NCBI RefSeq assembly: GCF_001112925.1
Contig: NZ_CPYD01000001.1
Span: 310,001 to 374,000 of the forward strand
DNA: 64,000 nt
Direction: 5' to 3'
Source: Yersinia nurmii
Lineage (GTDB): Bacteria; Pseudomonadota; Gammaproteobacteria; Enterobacterales; Enterobacteriaceae
The stretch's first letter is position 1; every line of letters starts with the position of its first letter. This document shows positions 9,931 to 18,685 of this stretch, piece by piece. The notes below the pieces were generated by a model that had not been told where the DNA came from, searched no databases, and worked only from the letters and a program-made list of their open reading frames with translations. The translations under genes and the position numbers were made by a program.

Positions 9931-11004
9931 ATGTATTTATTCACTTCATCCCCATCAGCACCGAATCATTTAAGTCGCTGGCAGTTAATTTCGCGGTTGA
10001 TGAAAGGGGAAGAAAACCTGCCTGAAGTGTGGCGAAAACCGGCTTTTCGCTTTAAGTTTCTGGCCAGAACGCTGATTTATCCTCAGGTTACTCTGGCGCT
10101 ACTCGATGAATTGGCGAATAACCCACAGCTCGGCACGCTGCTGCAATCTCAGCCGGATTTGCCTTGCAAACTGCACCGTCCGTATCTCAGCGCCAATCTC
10201 AGCAAACGTCAGGGATTACAGGCGATCAAAGAGCACTATCGGTTGGTCAATGAACTGATGCCGTCAGCATTGTCGACGGGATATATACAATCTAAGCCTT
10301 ATCAATTGGCCGAATTAAGCGGGCGTAATGATAGCCAGTATCGCGTTTACCTCGGTACATTGCCGATGCTCAATAAAGAAGGGGAAGCCACGCTGATGTT
10401 TACCAATCAACAAGGTGAAACACTGGCGCTAATGACCTTTAGTTTGATGAGTTATCGACAGAAAAAAACGTTTTTTATTGGTGGGTTACAAGGAGCAGCA
10501 CCGCAGGTAGCTCATGAAGAAATTCAAATCAGCACCAAAAATTGTCACGGCCTGTTTCCGAAAAGGATCCTGTTGGAAGCAGCCTGTAGTCTGGCCGCAA
10601 TGTTAGGGATTTCTCAGATTATAGCGGTGGGTAATGATACTCATATCTATAAAAGCTGGCGCTACCGTCAACGGAAAAGCGATAAGCTACACGCCGATTA
10701 CGATGGTTTTTGGCAGTCTCTGGGTGGACAAATGAGCGAGGAAGGTTATTTTCTGCTGCCTACCCGTGTAGCGCGGAAAGCCATTGAAGATATCCCTAGC
10801 AAGAAACGCGCTGAATATCGCCGCCGTTATCAATTATTGGATCAATTGGAAAGCGGGATTAGCGCCCACTTCCCTTGTGCTGAAAATATCCCGGTTAATC
10901 CGCTCGGCCACGAGCCAGCCACACCACGCGGGAAAACATCTTTTTCAGAATTGGCGGTACCGAACTCACGCCCCACACCCCAGCCTGAGTGGCAACTTCA
11001 ATAG
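9931..11004 (+). CDS. ybjX: VirK/YbjX family protein (DUF535)
   Basis: The 357-aa protein matches the VirK/YbjX (DUF535) family. Recognisable blocks include FIGGLQGA, the LFPKRILLEAACSLAAMLG segment and HIYKSWRYRQRKSDKLHADYD (about residues 240-260), followed by RVARKAIEDIPSKKRAEYRRRY. The biochemical function is not established; Salmonella and Shigella relatives are linked to envelope remodelling and antimicrobial-peptide resistance. It is divergent from macA, as in E. coli. The protein is about 25 residues longer than usual because its 3' end runs 110 bases into the convergent ybjD gene; that tail (Pro-rich, ending PEWQLQ) is probably not conserved. Confidence 0.9.
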   Translation: MYLFTSSPSAPNHLSRWQLISRLMKGEENLPEVWRKPAFRFKFLARTLIYPQVTLALLDELANNPQLGTLLQSQPDLPCKLHRPYLSANLSKRQGLQAIKEHYRLVNELMPSALSTGYIQSKPYQLAELSGRNDSQYRVYLGTLPMLNKEGEATLMFTNQQGETLALMTFSLMSYRQKKTFFIGGLQGAAPQVAHEEIQISTKNCHGLFPKRILLEAACSLAAMLGISQIIAVGNDTHIYKSWRYRQRKSDKLHADYDGFWQSLGGQMSEEGYFLLPTRVARKAIEDIPSKKRAEYRRRYQLLDQLESGISAHFPCAENIPVNPLGHEPATPRGKTSFSELAVPNSRPTPQPEWQLQ

Positions 11005-12556
11005 CCAAATCGGGCTTGGAAGTGCGATGTATTGCTTTCTCAATCACCCGGCGCGGCGGCATTTTGGCATTCATCGGTATCGCTGATATTCGATGATAAA
11101 CCGGGTCAAATCCCGCACGGTATAAGAATTGTTCCATATCCGGCGCCGGCAACATGGTCAGGCGATCTCGTTCATTATCACCGTTGCGCTCCGCAATATC
11201 CCGAACGGTGGCGGCGTACTTCTTACCGGCATCGTCGCCGTCGGTCAGGGTATGCCACTGAATGCCCATGCGGTTGGCGAATTTTAGCAATGGACGTAAG
11301 CCGCTTTGGGCAAACTCGATGACTTTTACCCCTTCAGCTTCAAAATGATAGCCACATTGGCGAGCCAGTTCGTTAAGCAACCAGATTTCTGTTTCACCCT
11401 CCACCAATAGCCAGCAGCGGGCAAACAGCGATGACGGGCGGTTAAAGCGAATATGGAAGGCAATGCGACGACTGTCCTCCGGCGTCATCCCCTTCGGACC
11501 AATACGGTAAGTCGCCACCCGCGTAGACTCACGCACTAATCGGCAAATCCGGTCTACCGGCACCAAAGAAACCAGTTCGCCGGAGTTGGTGGTGGTGATG
11601 CGTTGCAAAGGAAGCTGATTGAGTAGCCCCCAAGCGACCGATAACATAATGGGATGCAGGCGGGTTTCGGGGTCCTCCACCAGCAACAGCGGACGCGCAT
11701 GAGGATCCAGATGAATCGAGCCTTTAGCCTGCAATAACGTATTAAACATCCCCAGTAAAATCAGCCGCATACTTCGACTATTCGGCTCGGCAATCATGCG
11801 GTTGATGCTGTCCAGCGCTTGCCACGCCTGACGTTCCGGCTGTGGGCGCGAAGGCCGATTGCGCTGAGGCGTTTGAGACCCCTGTTCGGCAAAGTAATGC
11901 TCCAGCAGTTGGCGCATAGCGTCCAACCCCTGACGTAGTTCGGTGTTCGTCAATTTTTGCGGATTACGTACTAACTCACGGCCTAACTGATCCAATTGCT
12001 GATTCAGCGCAACTTTGTCCTGCCCTGGCATATTTTCCGGCACGCTGGTACGTACACGGCGAATAAAGCGGGCATCCCGCAGACGTAACACCGGATGGAT
12101 ACGAATAATACCTAAAGCCAGTTTTTCAATGTCGTGGAGTGGCAACGGTTGGCCATCCAGATCCAGAAAGGTGCGCCAGGTACAAACGGTGCCGTCATCG
12201 GCCAGTTCGCCTTCCACCCGGTAGTAAATACGATGCAAACTGTCTTCACATTGGCTCCACAGCGGTGCCAAATGGCGATAGCGCGGGGAACGCCAATGAC
12301 CGATATCCTTCTCGCAGAAGGTTAAAATAACCTGAAGATGCCGATCTTTTGCCGCTTCATCACCGGGGGGATAATAAAAATCCTGCACGGTGAAATGATA
12401 GAGTCGCGGTTCCGGAGAAAGTAACAGAGTGAGCGCATCCAACAGGCTGGATTTACCCCAAGCATTCTCCCCGATCAGTACCGTATTATCATCCAGCGTC
12501 AAAGAAAGACGATTAATGCCACGAAACCCGACTATTTCCACGCGTTCTAGGAACAT
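10895..12556 (-). CDS. ybjD: OLD-family ATP-dependent endonuclease YbjD (DUF2813)
   Basis: The 553-aa protein combines an SMC/ABC-like ATPase and a TOPRIM nuclease. Walker A GENAWGKS is at residues 29-36, a Walker B-like PLLLVEDPETRLHP lies near 285-300, and the TOPRIM metal-binding blocks LLVEGETEIWLL (about 385) and TDGDDAGKKYA (about 440) follow. These are features of the OLD (overcoming lysogenization defect) family. The chromosomal role is unknown. The C-terminus VVWLARGRAD looks conserved, so the 110-nt overlap with the ybjX 3' end is probably real on this strand. A perfect TTAACGCGTTAA palindrome lies about 50 bp upstream of the start. Confidence 0.92.
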   Translation of the reverse strand: MFLERVEIVGFRGINRLSLTLDDNTVLIGENAWGKSSLLDALTLLLSPEPRLYHFTVQDFYYPPGDEAAKDRHLQVILTFCEKDIGHWRSPRYRHLAPLWSQCEDSLHRIYYRVEGELADDGTVCTWRTFLDLDGQPLPLHDIEKLALGIIRIHPVLRLRDARFIRRVRTSVPENMPGQDKVALNQQLDQLGRELVRNPQKLTNTELRQGLDAMRQLLEHYFAEQGSQTPQRNRPSRPQPERQAWQALDSINRMIAEPNSRSMRLILLGMFNTLLQAKGSIHLDPHARPLLLVEDPETRLHPIMLSVAWGLLNQLPLQRITTTNSGELVSLVPVDRICRLVRESTRVATYRIGPKGMTPEDSRRIAFHIRFNRPSSLFARCWLLVEGETEIWLLNELARQCGYHFEAEGVKVIEFAQSGLRPLLKFANRMGIQWHTLTDGDDAGKKYAATVRDIAERNGDNERDRLTMLPAPDMEQFLYRAGFDPVYHRISAIPMNAKMPPRRVIEKAIHRTSKPDLAIEVATQAGVWGVSSVPPILKKMFSRVVWLARGRAD

Positions 12557-12606
12557 ATTTACGCCTCCCGTGCGAAGTTAAATCAATACCAGCGAAGCCT
12601 ATGTCA

Positions 12607-12618
12607 TTAACGCGTTAA
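12607..12618. promoter_or_regulatory. 12-bp perfect palindrome upstream of ybjD
   Basis: TTAACGCGTTAA reads identically on both strands, 51 bases upstream of the ybjD start and about 195 upstream of lysO. A compact symmetric site this near a start suggests a dimeric regulator, but no family could be assigned. It could also be chance. Confidence 0.3.
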
Positions 12619-12812
12619 CATTCATGAGAATGGCGCAAAAAATCCTTTCAGGTCAAGCACCATCCACCGGTCTTTCCACCTTTACTCTATCAGCCTTTTT
12701 AGATAGCTTATCTCCTTCACATAACAATGCCCGATCTCACTGCTATAGCCAACCGGCGATAGCCTTACGTCTGCTTAATTCAGCCTGACGCGTAAAGGAC
12801 GCTTTAACTCAC

Positions 12813-13709
12813 ATGTATTCAGGATTACTGATCATTCTGTTGCCGTTAATTATCGGTTATCTGATCCCGCTTAGCCGTAAATCTTTAATTCAGGCGATTA
12901 ACCGGCTTTTAAGCTGGATGGTTTACGTTATTTTATTTTTTATGGGCATCAGTTTGGCATTTCTGGAAAACCTTAGCGCAAACCTACTGCTTATTTTCCA
13001 ATACGCCAGCGTATGCTTTATCTGCATTTTATCCGCTAACTTGTTGGCGCTATTTTTGCTCGAACATAAAAGGCCGTGGAAAAATACCCACCGTCAGGAA
13101 GCTCTGCCTTCCCGATTACATATGGCGCTGGAGTCGCTGAAGCTGTGCGGCGTAGTTATCATCGGCTTTCTATTGGGTTTGACCGAATGGCCGCCATTAC
13201 AATTTGCCGCTCAAGGTAGTGAGTTAGCATTGATATTTTTGCTATTTTTGGTTGGCATACAGTTGCGTAACAGCGGTATGACTTTGCGCCAGATTGTGCT
13301 TAACCGCCGCGGCACTCTTGTCGCCATCGTGGTTGCCGTCAGTGCGCTGGCTGGCGGCGCATTAGCCGCACTATGCCTCGGTTTACCGCTGAAAACCGGT
13401 CTGGCAATAGCCTCCGGCTACGGTTGGTACTCACTTTCGGGGATTTTACTGACCGACGCATTTGGCCCGGTGATCGGCAGCGCCGCTTTCTTCAACGACT
13501 TAGCCCGTGAATTAGTCGCCATTATGCTGATTCCAACGCTGGTTCGCCGCAGCCGTTCTACTGCCTTAGGTCTCTGCGGTGCCACCTCAATGGATTTCAC
13601 CCTGCCGGTATTGCAACGTAGCGGTGGCCTGGAAATGGTACCTGCCGCAATAGTGCACGGCTTCCTATTGAGTTTACTGGCTCCAGTACTGATCGCACTA
13701 TTCTCCTAA
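12813..13709 (+). CDS. lysO: LysO, L-lysine exporter
   Basis: The 298-aa integral membrane protein (formerly YbjE, DUF340) has about eight hydrophobic segments. Conserved blocks include LFLVGIQLRNSGMTLRQIVLNRRG, SGYGWYSLSGILLTDAFGPV and FFNDLARELVAIMLIP. In E. coli it exports lysine and thialysine and is controlled by ArgP and ArgR. The ATG at 12813 has AAAGGA about 12 bases upstream, a rather long spacing. E. coli carries aqpZ between ybjD and ybjE; here the 256-bp gap has no gene. Confidence 0.94.
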   Translation: MYSGLLIILLPLIIGYLIPLSRKSLIQAINRLLSWMVYVILFFMGISLAFLENLSANLLLIFQYASVCFICILSANLLALFLLEHKRPWKNTHRQEALPSRLHMALESLKLCGVVIIGFLLGLTEWPPLQFAAQGSELALIFLLFLVGIQLRNSGMTLRQIVLNRRGTLVAIVVAVSALAGGALAALCLGLPLKTGLAIASGYGWYSLSGILLTDAFGPVIGSAAFFNDLARELVAIMLIPTLVRRSRSTALGLCGATSMDFTLPVLQRSGGLEMVPAAIVHGFLLSLLAPVLIALFS

Positions 13710-13799
13710 TATTCTCCTTCCCTCGCGGGCTAATGTATCGGCCCGCTAAATTCTATTCCTTTCATCATTAAAGCGAAAAAGTCTCATTCGCGACAAAAA

Positions 13800-13813
13800 T
13801 TGCGCCAAATCAA
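13800..13813 (+). promoter_or_regulatory. FNR-like half-palindrome upstream of hcp
   Basis: TTGCGCCAAATCAA resembles the FNR consensus TTGAT-N4-ATCAA, with a perfect right half and two mismatches in the left. It lies about 107 bases upstream of the hcp ATG. The hcp genes of enterics are FNR-activated, which supports the call; the score is only moderate. Confidence 0.45.
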
Positions 13814-13822
13814 GATAAGTTA

Positions 13823-13845
13823 AAGTTGCATTACAAAAGCCTTTT
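13823..13845. promoter_or_regulatory. NsrR-like operator 1 upstream of hcp
   Basis: Compared with the E. coli NsrR 11-1-11 inverted repeat (half-site AAGATGCATTT), this 23-mer agrees at 17 of 22 informative positions by hand alignment. It shares GCATTACAAA with the second site 52 bp downstream. NsrR represses hcp-hcr in enterics until nitric oxide destroys its cluster. Confidence 0.55.
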
Positions 13846-13874
13846 TAAGAGGCCATTGCACATCTATGCTTTTA

Positions 13875-13897
13875 AACACGCATTACAAATGCAATTT
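13875..13897. promoter_or_regulatory. NsrR-like operator 2, abutting the hcp ribosome-binding site
   Basis: A second 23-bp match to the NsrR inverted repeat (17 of 22 informative positions), centred 52 bp from the first, about five helical turns. It contains the perfect palindrome GCATT-ACA-AATGC (13880-13892) and ends a few bases before the AAGGA of hcp. Confidence 0.5.
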
Positions 13898-13913
13898 TAA
13901 AAGGAAAAAAATC

Positions 13914-15566
13914 ATGTTCTGTGTGCAATGTGAACAAACCATTCGTACCCCGGCAGGCAATGGCTGCTCTTACGCTCAGGGTATGTGCGGGAAAACCGCT
14001 GAAACTTCCGATTTGCAAGACCTGTTGGTTGCCGTATTACAGGGGCTTTCCGCCTGGGCATTACGCGCCCGACAACTCGGTATTGTCGATCCAGATATCG
14101 ATAGCTTCGCACCCAGAGCCTTTTTCTCAACGCTGACCAACGTTAACTTTGATTCTGAGCGCATCGTCGGTTACGCACGGGAAGCTATCGCACTGCGTGA
14201 TTCTCTGGTTGCGCGCTGCCGCCTGCTGGATGCCAGCGCATCGGTGGATCATCCGATGGCCGAATTACAGTTGGAAGCTAACGACATTCCAACGCTGCAA
14301 AAACAGTCTCAACAGTTCGCTTTAAACAGTGATAAAGCCGAGGTTGGCGATGATATTCATGGTCTGCGGATGCTGTGTTTGTATGGCTTGAAAGGTGCAG
14401 CGGCTTATATGGAGCACGCTCACGTTCTCGGTCAGTCCGATGAAAATATCTACAAGCAATATCATGAGTTTATGTCATGGCTGGGCACTCAGCCGCGCGA
14501 TGTGGATACCCTGTTGAATAATGCTATGGGTATCGGTCAGATGAACTTCAACGTGATGGCGATTCTGGACAGCGGCGAAACTCAGGCATACGGTCACCCG
14601 CAGCCAACGGCAGTCAACGTACGCCCGGTCGCGGGTAAAGCCATTCTGATTTCAGGGCACGATCTGAAAGATCTGCATATGTTATTGGAGCAGACCGCCG
14701 GAAAAGGCGTCAATGTGTACACCCACGGCGAAATGCTGCCCGCACACGGCTATCCGGAGTTGAAAAAATTCCCACATCTGGTGGGTAACTACGGCAGTGG
14801 CTGGCAAAATCAGCAAATAGAATTTGCCAAATTCCCCGGCCCGATCGTGATGACTTCCAACTGTATTATCGATCCTAACGTGGGTCATTATGGCGATCGT
14901 ATCTGGACCCGCAGCATTGTTGGTTGGCCGGGCGTCAATCATCTGGAAGGCGATGATTTCTCAGAGGTTATTACACAAGCACAAAGTATGGCTGGGTTCC
15001 CGTACAACGAGCTAGAACACATGATCACCGTTGGTTTTGGTCGCCAGACTCTATTGAATTCGGCGGATACGGTTATCGATCTGGTTTCTCGTAAAAAACT
15101 GCGTCATATCTTTTTGGTCGGCGGCTGTGACGGCAGTCGGGACGAACGCAGCTATTTTACCGACTTTGCCCGCAACATTCCGCAAGATTGCCTAATCATG
15201 ACTCTGGCCTGTGGTAAATATCGTTTTAACAAGCTGGACTTCGGTACACTGGAAGGTTTGCCGCGTCTGCTGGATGTCGGCCAATGTAACGATGCTTATT
15301 CCGCGATCATGCTAGCGGTAAAATTATCTGAACAATTAGGCTGTACCGTCAACGACTTACCTTTAAGTCTGGTGTTATCGTGGTTCGAACAGAAAGCCAT
15401 CGTCATTTTGCTGACGTTGTTGTCTCTCGGCGTCAAAAATATCTATACCGGCCCTACAGCGCCGGGCTTCCTGACCGATAATCTGCTGGCCATTCTGAAT
15501 GAAAAATTCGGTATGCGCCCGATCACCTCGGTTGAACAAGATTTGAACGAGATTCTGGTGGCCTAA
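13914..15566 (+). CDS. hcp: Hcp, hybrid-cluster protein (NO reductase / S-nitrosylase)
   Basis: The 550-aa cytoplasmic metalloprotein carries the N-terminal cluster motif with Cys at 3, 6, 18 and 25 (MFCVQCEQ...GCSYAQGMC). The downstream blocks for the hybrid [4Fe-2S-2O] cluster are present, e.g. [26 protein letters not shown] and TLACGKYRF. Hcp is a high-affinity NO reductase and starts the S-nitrosylation cascade under anaerobic nitrate respiration. An ATG 48 bases upstream is open, but the AAAAGGA at 13900 and the E. coli length (550 aa) select 13914. It forms an operon with hcr and is preceded by FNR- and NsrR-like sites. Confidence 0.97.
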   Translation: MFCVQCEQTIRTPAGNGCSYAQGMCGKTAETSDLQDLLVAVLQGLSAWALRARQLGIVDPDIDSFAPRAFFSTLTNVNFDSERIVGYAREAIALRDSLVARCRLLDASASVDHPMAELQLEANDIPTLQKQSQQFALNSDKAEVGDDIHGLRMLCLYGLKGAAAYMEHAHVLGQSDENIYKQYHEFMSWLGTQPRDVDTLLNNAMGIGQMNFNVMAILDSGETQAYGHPQPTAVNVRPVAGKAILISGHDLKDLHMLLEQTAGKGVNVYTHGEMLPAHGYPELKKFPHLVGNYGSGWQNQQIEFAKFPGPIVMTSNCIIDPNVGHYGDRIWTRSIVGWPGVNHLEGDDFSEVITQAQSMAGFPYNELEHMITVGFGRQTLLNSADTVIDLVSRKKLRHIFLVGGCDGSRDERSYFTDFARNIPQDCLIMTLACGKYRFNKLDFGTLEGLPRLLDVGQCNDAYSAIMLAVKLSEQLGCTVNDLPLSLVLSWFEQKAIVILLTLLSLGVKNIYTGPTAPGFLTDNLLAILNEKFGMRPITSVEQDLNEILVA

Positions 15567-15575
15567 GCCACGGTG

Positions 15576-15612
15576 CGGTCAGCGCTATTCGTCTCCGGAG
15601 CTGACCGTTTTT
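15576..15612 (+). terminator. Intercistronic terminator-like hairpin between hcp and hcr
   Basis: A perfect 8-bp stem CGGTCAGC/GCTGACCG (15576-15583, 15600-15607) with a 16-nt loop, immediately followed by TTTTT. It fits a partial terminator that lowers hcr expression relative to hcp. hcr has its own GAGGG ribosome-binding site just after it. Confidence 0.7.
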
Positions 15613-15639
15613 ATTACCGCGCAACCACGAGGGTTTGCT

Positions 15640-16644
15640 ATGACGATGCCAACACCGATGTGCCCTAATCGTATGCAGGTGCATTCCATTGTGCAGGAAA
15701 CGCCAGATGTCTGGAGCCTGCAATTAATCAACCACGATTTTTATCCGTATCAGCCAGGCCAATATGCGTTAGTGAGTATTCGCAACAGCGAAGATACCCT
15801 GCGTGCCTATACGCTTTCCTCTTCTCCGGGCCTAAGCCGCTTTATTCGCTTGACTATCCGTTGCCTGCCCGACGGCTCTGGCTCTCGTTGGCTAACTCAA
15901 GAGGTACAGCCGGGGAATGACCTGTGGCTATCCGACGCTCAGGGAGAATTTACCTGTGCCAATAGTCAGGATGACCATTATTTAATGCTGGCCGCGGGCA
16001 GCGGTGTGACGCCAATTATGTCGATGTGTCACTGGCTGTTAGCCTACCGACCAGAGGCCGATATTCGGGTGATTTTTAACGTTCGTACCCCAGATGACGT
16101 TATTTTTTCCGCTGAATGGCAGGCACTGATTGAAGCTCACCCGCAGCGATTACACGTCACTCTGATGGCAGAATCGGGCGCTAAAGAAGGTTTTATCAGT
16201 GGCAGAATTTCTGCGGAAATTATGCAGCAAATCGCGCCGGATATTCGACAATGCCGAGTCATGACCTGCGGCCCAGCGCCTTATATGGTGTGGGTGGAAA
16301 ATTATTGCCGCGAGCAACAGGTGCCGCCAGAACATTTCCAGAAAGAACATTTCCACATCGAAGAAGCAAAACCACAGTCAGGAAACCAACTGACGTTGAC
16401 CATTAATCGCCCTCTACGCCAACTGCGGGTTCCGGTCGGCGCGTCTTTACTGTTCGCACTCGAAGAAAATAAGGTACCCGTCTCCGCGGCTTGTCGTGCT
16501 GGCGTCTGTGGATCTTGTAAAACTCGAATAATTTCAGGTGATTACACTACCACCAGCACCATGACGCTGACGCCAGAAGAAATCGCTCAGGGTTACGTGT
16601 TGGCCTGTAGCTGTCAATTACAGGGCGATACCCAATTGGCCTGA
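15640..16644 (+). CDS. hcr: Hcr, NADH oxidoreductase for Hcp
   Basis: The 334-aa flavo-iron-sulfur reductase has an FAD-binding beta-barrel (about residues 10-105, with LRAYTLSSSPG), an NAD-binding domain (about 110-230, with AAGSGVTPIMSM and MTCGPAPYM) and a C-terminal plant-type [2Fe-2S] ferredoxin domain with CRAGVCGSCK and a distal Cys in LACSCQ. It passes electrons from NADH to Hcp. The N-terminus MTMPTPMCPNRMQVH aligns with E. coli Hcr, supporting this start. A terminator-like hairpin separates it from hcp. Confidence 0.96.
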   Translation: MTMPTPMCPNRMQVHSIVQETPDVWSLQLINHDFYPYQPGQYALVSIRNSEDTLRAYTLSSSPGLSRFIRLTIRCLPDGSGSRWLTQEVQPGNDLWLSDAQGEFTCANSQDDHYLMLAAGSGVTPIMSMCHWLLAYRPEADIRVIFNVRTPDDVIFSAEWQALIEAHPQRLHVTLMAESGAKEGFISGRISAEIMQQIAPDIRQCRVMTCGPAPYMVWVENYCREQQVPPEHFQKEHFHIEEAKPQSGNQLTLTINRPLRQLRVPVGASLLFALEENKVPVSAACRAGVCGSCKTRIISGDYTTTSTMTLTPEEIAQGYVLACSCQLQGDTQLA

Positions 16645-16656
16645 CGACAACAAAAT

Positions 16657-16696
16657 ATGCCCTATTACGCAATATAAACCACAGTTAATAGGGCAT
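16657..16696 (+). terminator. Stem-loop downstream of hcr
   Basis: A perfect 11-bp stem ATGCCCTATTA/TAATAGGGCAT (16657-16667, 16686-16696) with an 18-nt loop, 12 bases after the hcr stop. The following TAACTCTT is only moderately T-rich, so it may be a weak terminator or an mRNA 3'-end stabiliser. Confidence 0.55.
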
Positions 16697-16711
16697 TAAC
16701 TCTTAAACAGA

Positions 16712-16719
16712 CCATACTT
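16712..16719 (+). promoter_or_regulatory. Candidate sigma-S type -10 element of poxB
   Basis: CCATACTT differs at one position from the RpoS-preferred extended -10 CTATACTT and lies 46-53 bases upstream of the poxB ATG. poxB is RpoS-dependent in E. coli. No good -35 precedes it, as is common for sigma-S promoters. Confidence 0.45.
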
Positions 16720-16764
16720 TCTCCTCCTGGAATAAAAACATCGCGATGAAATCTTGGGGGAAGT

Positions 16765-18486
16765 ATGAAACAGACCGTAGCAACACTGGTGGCTAAAACA
16801 CTAGAACTCGCTGGCGTAAAACGAATTTGGGGCGTCACCGGCGACTCTTTAAACGGATTAAGTGACAGTCTGCATCGTATGGGCACCATCGAATGGCTAG
16901 GTACTCGTCACGAGGAAGTTGCGGCCTTTGCCGCTGGAGCAGAAGCGCAGTTAACCGGCAAATTGGCGGTTTGTGCCGGTTCCTGTGGGCCGGGAAACCT
17001 GCATTTAATCAACGGACTTTTTGATTGCCACCGTAATCATGTCCCGGTTTTGGCGATTGCAGCGCATATTCCCTCCAGTGAAATCGGCAGCGGCTATTTT
17101 CAGGAAACGCATCCGCAGGAACTGTTCCGCGAATGTAGTCATTATTGCGAATTAGTCACAAATCCAGAGCAGTTACCGCGTGTACTGGAAATCGCCATGC
17201 GCAAAGCCATCCTGAATCGCGGCGTTTCTGTGATTGTGCTTCCCGGTGATGTAGCACTGCAAGCCGCACCGGAAGATGCGCCGATGGTCTGGCACACTCC
17301 GAAATATCCGCTGATTCAGCCACCGATGAGCGAACTGGAAGCGCTGGCTGACACCTTAAATTCCGCTAAAAACATTACGTTGATGTGCGGTAGCGGCTGC
17401 GCCGACGCCCATGACGAAGTGGTTAAACTGGCAGAAATGCTGCAAGCACCGGTGGTACACGCACTGCGCGGTAAAGAGCATATTGAGTGGGATAATCCCT
17501 ATAGCGTGGGAATGACTGGGCTGATTGGTTTTTCCTCCGGCTATCACGCCATGATGAATGCCGATACGCTGATTTTGCTCGGTACTCAGTTCCCTTATCG
17601 GGCCTTTTATCCGACTCACGCCAACATTATTCAAATCGATATTAATCCCGGAAGCATTGGCGCTCACTGTCCTGTGAATATGGCGCTGATGGGTGATATC
17701 AAAACGACCCTACGCGCGCTATTGCCTCAGCTACAGGTAAAAAGCGACCGGCGTTTTCTGGATAAAGCGCTGGAACACTACCGAACCACTCGTAAAGATT
17801 TGGATGGGCTGGCGACGGCCAATGACGATCAGCCAATCCATCCACAGTATCTGGCGCAGCAAATCAGCCATTACGCAACCGACGATGCCATTTTCACCTG
17901 CGATGTCGGAACGCCTACGGTCTGGGCCGCCCGGTATCTGCAAATGAACGGTAAACGTCGCCTACTGGGATCGTTTAACCACGGTTCTATGGCCAATGCC
18001 ATGCCGCAGGCGATTGGTGCGCAGGCAACGGCACCTGAACGTCAGGTGATAGCGATGTGCGGCGACGGCGGTTTTACGATGTTAATGGGCGATTTTCTGT
18101 CACTGGCGCAGCTTAAACTGCCGGTGAAAATTGTGGTGTTCAATAACAGCGTGCTGGGCTTTGTCGCAATGGAAATGAAGGCTGGCGGCTACCTGACCGA
18201 CGGTACAGATCTGCATAATCCTGATTTTGCCGCCATTGCCAATGCAGCAGGAATAAAAGGCATTCGGGTAGAGAAAGCATCCGAGCTGGACAGCGCACTG
18301 GAAGTGGCTTTCGCCCATCCAGGCCCAGTATTGGTGGACGTCGTTACCGCCAAGCAAGAGCTTTCCATGCCACCACAAATCAAATTTGAACAGGCGAAAG
18401 GTTTTAGCCTGTATATGCTGCGCGCCATTATCAATGGCCGCGGGGATGAAGTGGTTGAACTGGCCAAAACCAACTGGTTGCGTTAA
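16765..18486 (+). CDS. poxB: Pyruvate dehydrogenase (quinone) / pyruvate oxidase
   Basis: The 573-aa thiamine-diphosphate flavoenzyme decarboxylates pyruvate to acetate and CO2, reducing ubiquinone at the membrane. The TPP-activating Glu is in RHEEVAAF (about residue 50), the FAD-binding middle domain contains [12 protein letters not shown], and the TPP motif starts at [12 protein letters not shown] (about 433), with FNN after it. The C-terminal amphipathic membrane-binding tail is present (ending [12 protein letters not shown]). The length matches E. coli (572 aa). GGGGGA precedes the ATG. It is a stationary-phase enzyme. Confidence 0.97.
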   Translation: MKQTVATLVAKTLELAGVKRIWGVTGDSLNGLSDSLHRMGTIEWLGTRHEEVAAFAAGAEAQLTGKLAVCAGSCGPGNLHLINGLFDCHRNHVPVLAIAAHIPSSEIGSGYFQETHPQELFRECSHYCELVTNPEQLPRVLEIAMRKAILNRGVSVIVLPGDVALQAAPEDAPMVWHTPKYPLIQPPMSELEALADTLNSAKNITLMCGSGCADAHDEVVKLAEMLQAPVVHALRGKEHIEWDNPYSVGMTGLIGFSSGYHAMMNADTLILLGTQFPYRAFYPTHANIIQIDINPGSIGAHCPVNMALMGDIKTTLRALLPQLQVKSDRRFLDKALEHYRTTRKDLDGLATANDDQPIHPQYLAQQISHYATDDAIFTCDVGTPTVWAARYLQMNGKRRLLGSFNHGSMANAMPQAIGAQATAPERQVIAMCGDGGFTMLMGDFLSLAQLKLPVKIVVFNNSVLGFVAMEMKAGGYLTDGTDLHNPDFAAIANAAGIKGIRVEKASELDSALEVAFAHPGPVLVDVVTAKQELSMPPQIKFEQAKGFSLYMLRAIINGRGDEVVELAKTNWLR

Positions 18487-18685
18487 TCCATGAGTCGGTC
18501 ACATGCCAGATTTTGCCGTACCACAAATCGTCTTGTGACAAATAATAGAGATCAAAGTCTGGCACGGGTACACTTTTATCCGGCCAGATACTAACTATTT
18601 CAGGGGAAATAACCGACTGCCACCCTGTGATGTTACCCATCCTGCGCTGGCGACTTTCCTTTCCTTTATCAAGAGCTTTTACGAT

